33,058 nucleotides of DNA from Deltaproteobacteria bacterium. GTDB lineage: Bacteria > Desulfobacterota > WTBG01 > CAIYCZ01 > CAIRTM01. This document shows positions 31,096-33,058 of this stretch, in pieces. The position numbers and the translations under genes are program-made. The DNA lies in assembly GCA_016875025.1 (NCBI GenBank), contig VGSH01000023.1:1-33058 (forward strand), in the 5' to 3' direction. Under the pieces are notes generated by a model. That model did not search any database. It was not told the origin of the DNA and saw only the letters and a list, made by a program, of their open reading frames with translations. Position 1 is the first letter of the stretch, and every line of letters starts with the position of its first letter.

Positions 31096-31749
31096 TTAAT
31101 ACGGCTCGCCCTGAGGGGTGATAAAAATCTGCACACGCCGATTCTGCTGCCGGCCCTCCGGGGTTTCATTTGTGGCCACGGGCCGTGTAAGCCCGAACCC
31201 GATTGTCTGGATGCGCTCGGCCTGAATGTTTTGAGCGACCAGTTCATTTTTTACCGACTCGGCGCGCCGCTCGGACAGGGTCTGATTATACGCCTCACCG
31301 CCGGTTGAATCGGTATGGCCCTCCACCCGGATGCGTGTCTCCGGATAGCGGTAGAGCACATCGGCAACCCGCCTGATTTCCGTCTGAGCGCCGGGCTTGA
31401 CCGCGGTGGAATTAACATCGAACAGAACATCAGCCTTGAAGGTTAAAATCAGAATGTCCTGCTCACGCTTCAAAGAGGCGGACTCGGACGCTGCAATCGC
31501 GCTCTGCAGCTCCTGCTCCTGTTTATCCATGTAGCGTCCGATGCCCATGCCGGCCAGCCCGCCGGCAAGCAGCCCCGCACCGGCGCCGACTGCCGCGCCC
31601 TCCTTGCCGCCGATAGCATAGCCGATTCCGGCCCCGAGGACGGTTCCCACCCCGGCGCCGATTGCGGTTCCCGTTTTCGTCTTGGTCGCGCAGCCCGCCA
31701 CAAAAAACATACAGGCGATCAGCACTGCAATAATTCTTTTCGTATCCAT
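31096..31749 (-). CDS. OmpA-family peptidoglycan-binding lipoprotein with glycine-zipper domain
   Basis: A 217-aa outer-membrane lipoprotein. The signal peptide MDTKRIIAVLIACMFFVAGC ends in a lipobox cysteine. A glycine-zipper segment follows (GTAIGAGVGTVLGAGIGYAI, then GAAVGAGAGLLAGGLAGMGIG), then a short coiled coil (YMDKQEQELQSAIAASE). The C-terminal OmpA-like domain contains LFDVNSTAVKPGAQ, VEGHTDSTGGEAYNQTLSERRAESVKNEL and RRVQIFI, including the Asp and Arg that contact peptidoglycan. It resembles YiaD-type proteins that link the outer membrane to the cell wall. It has its own promoter (31800-31828) and appears monocistronic. Confidence 0.92.
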   Translation of the reverse strand: MDTKRIIAVLIACMFFVAGCATKTKTGTAIGAGVGTVLGAGIGYAIGGKEGAAVGAGAGLLAGGLAGMGIGRYMDKQEQELQSAIAASESASLKREQDILILTFKADVLFDVNSTAVKPGAQTEIRRVADVLYRYPETRIRVEGHTDSTGGEAYNQTLSERRAESVKNELVAQNIQAERIQTIGFGLTRPVATNETPEGRQQNRRVQIFITPQGEPY

Positions 31750-31799
31750 AACACGATCCTTTCTCTAATCAAGCGTATGGCACTACCCTTATGTTCAAA

Positions 31800-31828
31800 A
31801 GTATAGTGCAAGCGCGCTTTAAAATCAA
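31800..31828 (-). promoter_or_regulatory. Sigma-70-type promoter for the OmpA-family gene
   Basis: On the minus strand TTGATT and TATACT are separated by exactly 17 bases, about 50 bases before the start codon. The rest of the gap to 32032 shows nothing recognisable. Confidence 0.7.
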
Positions 31829-32032
31829 GCGCTATAAATTGCTGCGGGAAGGGGGCTGTGGCTTTTTACAAAAGATTTACCGCTGCGCCGGCAGTGCCTG
31901 CATGATTAATAGACCCCGCATTGCATACGAAGTGGCATTCCCTGCATTAGTATGGCGAGACAACCAGAACCAGGCCCGAGCACACTCCGGTTGTTTCAAA
32001 TCATTTTAGCACTGAAGCAGTCAGGAATTTTT

Positions 32033-32848
32033 TCATCCTGCATGCACTTCGCTCCTTTTGAGCAGCTGCGCAACTGTGGCGGTAAAGTCCTGAAGAGAGA
32101 AGGGTTTTTCTATAAAGTTGCTGCCCGTTTCAAGCATGCCCTGCCGGGCAATGACATTGGAAGGATACCCGGACATAAAGAGGCATTGTGTTTTGGGGCG
32201 TTTTGCCAAAAAGGCATCCGCCAGATCACGGCCGTTGCAATCGGGCAGGACCACGCCCGTGATGAGCAGGTCAATTCGGCCGTCGTGCGACGCTGCCAGA
32301 CGCAGACATTCTTCAGCAGTTGCAGCGCGCAGCACGGTGCAGCCGAGGCTCTCAAGCATTGCCGCGTAGAGTTCCAGATTATCGGGTTCATACTCTACCA
32401 GTACAATGGTTGCGGAGTGCCTCGGCACGGGAGAGGCCTGTTCGCCGCCCTCAGTGCCTGCAGGTTCCTCAGCGCCGTATCGCGGCAGATGGATCGTGAT
32501 GCATGTGCCGCTGCCCGGTTCGCTGGCAATGTTAACAAATCCACTGTTCTGTTTTATGATGCCGTAAACCGCCGGGAGCCCCAGTCCGCTTCGTGTATCC
32601 ATATCATGCAGAGAACAATACGGCTCAAAAATCCTGGCTGCGGTCGTGCCGTCTATCCCTTTACCGGTATCACTTACTGTCAACGTGACAAACTCGCCCG
32701 GAGCATAGCCGGGGGGTTGAGCGCACAGGTCCTCACTGATTGAAGCAGACCCGGTTGCGATAGTAATTATGCCTTTACCCGCAAGAGCATTTTTGGCATT
32801 CAGGCACAATTCCGACAGCACGTGTTCGAGCTGTGCAGGGTCTGTCAT
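32033..32848 (-). pseudogene. 3' remnant of a hybrid histidine kinase (HATPase plus degenerate receiver), truncated by an IS
   Basis: About 271 residues remain. The sequence starts in the middle of a kinase ATPase domain (TDPAQLEHVLSELCLNAKNAL, the N box), then DTGKGID, IFEPY and SGLGLPAVYGI. The sensor and the His-containing dimerisation domain are gone. A linker leads to a receiver domain (IVLVEYEPDN...DLLITGVVLPDCNGRDL...IEKPFSL). In this receiver the phospho-acceptor Asp is Gly and one residue of the N-terminal acidic pair is Tyr, while the Lys (EKPF) is kept. The upstream junction coincides with the hairpin end of an IS200/IS605 element at about 32850. Translation from ATG 32848 is possible, but the product could not work as a kinase. 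Confidence 0.82.
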
Positions 32849-32849
32849 A

Positions 32850-33058
32850 TACCTCCGGCAAAGCCGGAGGCTTGAAACATGTGAACCGCTCAAAGCGGAT
32901 TGATAAACCTTGAGCCACCCAAGGTGGCTTCAATCAAACAGTTTTAATTGGTCGAGCCGCTTGTCTGCGCTCTCCTGGTGCCGTATGTATGCCCTGACTT
33001 CCTCATCATCTCTTCCACATGTGGACACAAAGTACCCGCGCGACCAGAAACTCTCTCC
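32850..33058 (-). mobile_element. IS200/IS605-family insertion sequence, right end (runs off the window)
   Basis: It contains the C-terminus of a Y1 (HUH) transposase and, downstream of it, three consecutive hairpins: AGCCACC/GGTGGCT (32913-32929), CCGCT/AGCGG (32886-32898) and the terminal CCTCCGGC/GCCGGAGG (32852-32870). A subterminal hairpin at the end rather than terminal inverted repeats is the hallmark of this family. The exact cleavage site was not determined; it is placed just after the last hairpin. Confidence 0.8.
32930..33058 (-). CDS. tnpA: IS200-type TnpA transposase, C-terminal fragment (5' end outside the window)
   Basis: The last 42 codons of a Y1 single-strand transposase read in frame from the window edge: ESFWSRGYFVSTCGRD, then EEVRAYIRHQESADKRLDQL and a stop. 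The SFWSRGYFVST pattern followed by an acidic segment and IRxQ is typical of the C-terminus of IS200/IS605 TnpA, where the catalytic Tyr helix lies nearby upstream in sequence not seen here. Whether the gene is complete cannot be judged. Confidence 0.85.
   Translation of the reverse strand, partial: GESFWSRGYFVSTCGRDDEEVRAYIRHQESADKRLDQLKLFD

Overview
The window looks like a chromosomal segment of an anaerobic Gram-negative bacterium. The best guess is Desulfobacterota (the former Deltaproteobacteria) or a close ecological equivalent. The reasons are a HybA/HybB-type membrane electron-transfer pair, several CCG-domain (heterodisulfide-reductase-like) Fe-S proteins, an EtfAB pair, an aldehyde:ferredoxin-oxidoreductase-like protein, lipoproteins, type II secretion/pilin-like genes, and dense REP/MITE-type palindromic repeats. 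The taxonomic call is inference; no rRNA or other phylogenetic marker is present.

Layout. (1) 1-3968: the 3' part of a hybA-like Fe-S subunit and a complete hybB/NrfD-like membrane subunit. They are separated by about 2.2 kb holding two toxin-antitoxin modules (an addiction-module antitoxin with a ParE-type toxin, and VapBC) embedded in short repeats: two oppositely oriented copies of a 26-bp palindromic unit at the borders, two related palindromes, and three copies of a MITE-like element with a 39-nt core. (2) 4030-8464: an MFS transporter behind a near-consensus promoter with a 300-nt leader, a convergent radical SAM protein with a CX4CX2C motif, and uppP with its own promoter. (3) 8465-10032: two tandem TRL-like lipoproteins and a lone GspH/FimT-type pseudopilin. 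(4) 10275-14361: etfBA with a clear terminator and a long structured upstream region, then a SEC-C mini-protein and a GspC-like envelope protein.

(5) 14396-22493 is the most notable part. It is a tightly spaced minus-strand operon encoding, in transcription order: GlcD-like flavoprotein, two-CCG-domain Fe-S protein, a second GlcD-like flavoprotein, a two-cluster ferredoxin-like protein, a degenerate AOR-family protein, a second two-CCG-domain Fe-S protein, a PCP_red-like small protein, a terminator, and a 131-aa unknown. With the nearby etfBA this looks like an uncharacterised cytoplasmic redox complex, possibly a flavin-based electron-bifurcating or confurcating enzyme. The AOR-like subunit has lost its usual Fe-S ligands, and the two CCG proteins have lost different ferredoxin-type cysteines.

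(6) 22790-25579: a divergent SO_0444/ArsP-type metal(loid) permease, then an AAA+/DUF4143 ATPase preceded by a perfect 17-bp inverted repeat touching its ribosome binding site. (7) 25586-30270: carB followed by a PurF-like phosphoribosyltransferase lacking the N-terminal nucleophilic cysteine. (8) 30446-33058: a REP pair, a cold-shock gene with a terminator-like hairpin in its leader, an OmpA-family lipoprotein, and the 3' remnant of a hybrid histidine kinase truncated by an IS200/IS605-family element that runs off the window.

No tRNA, rRNA or CRISPR array was recognised.
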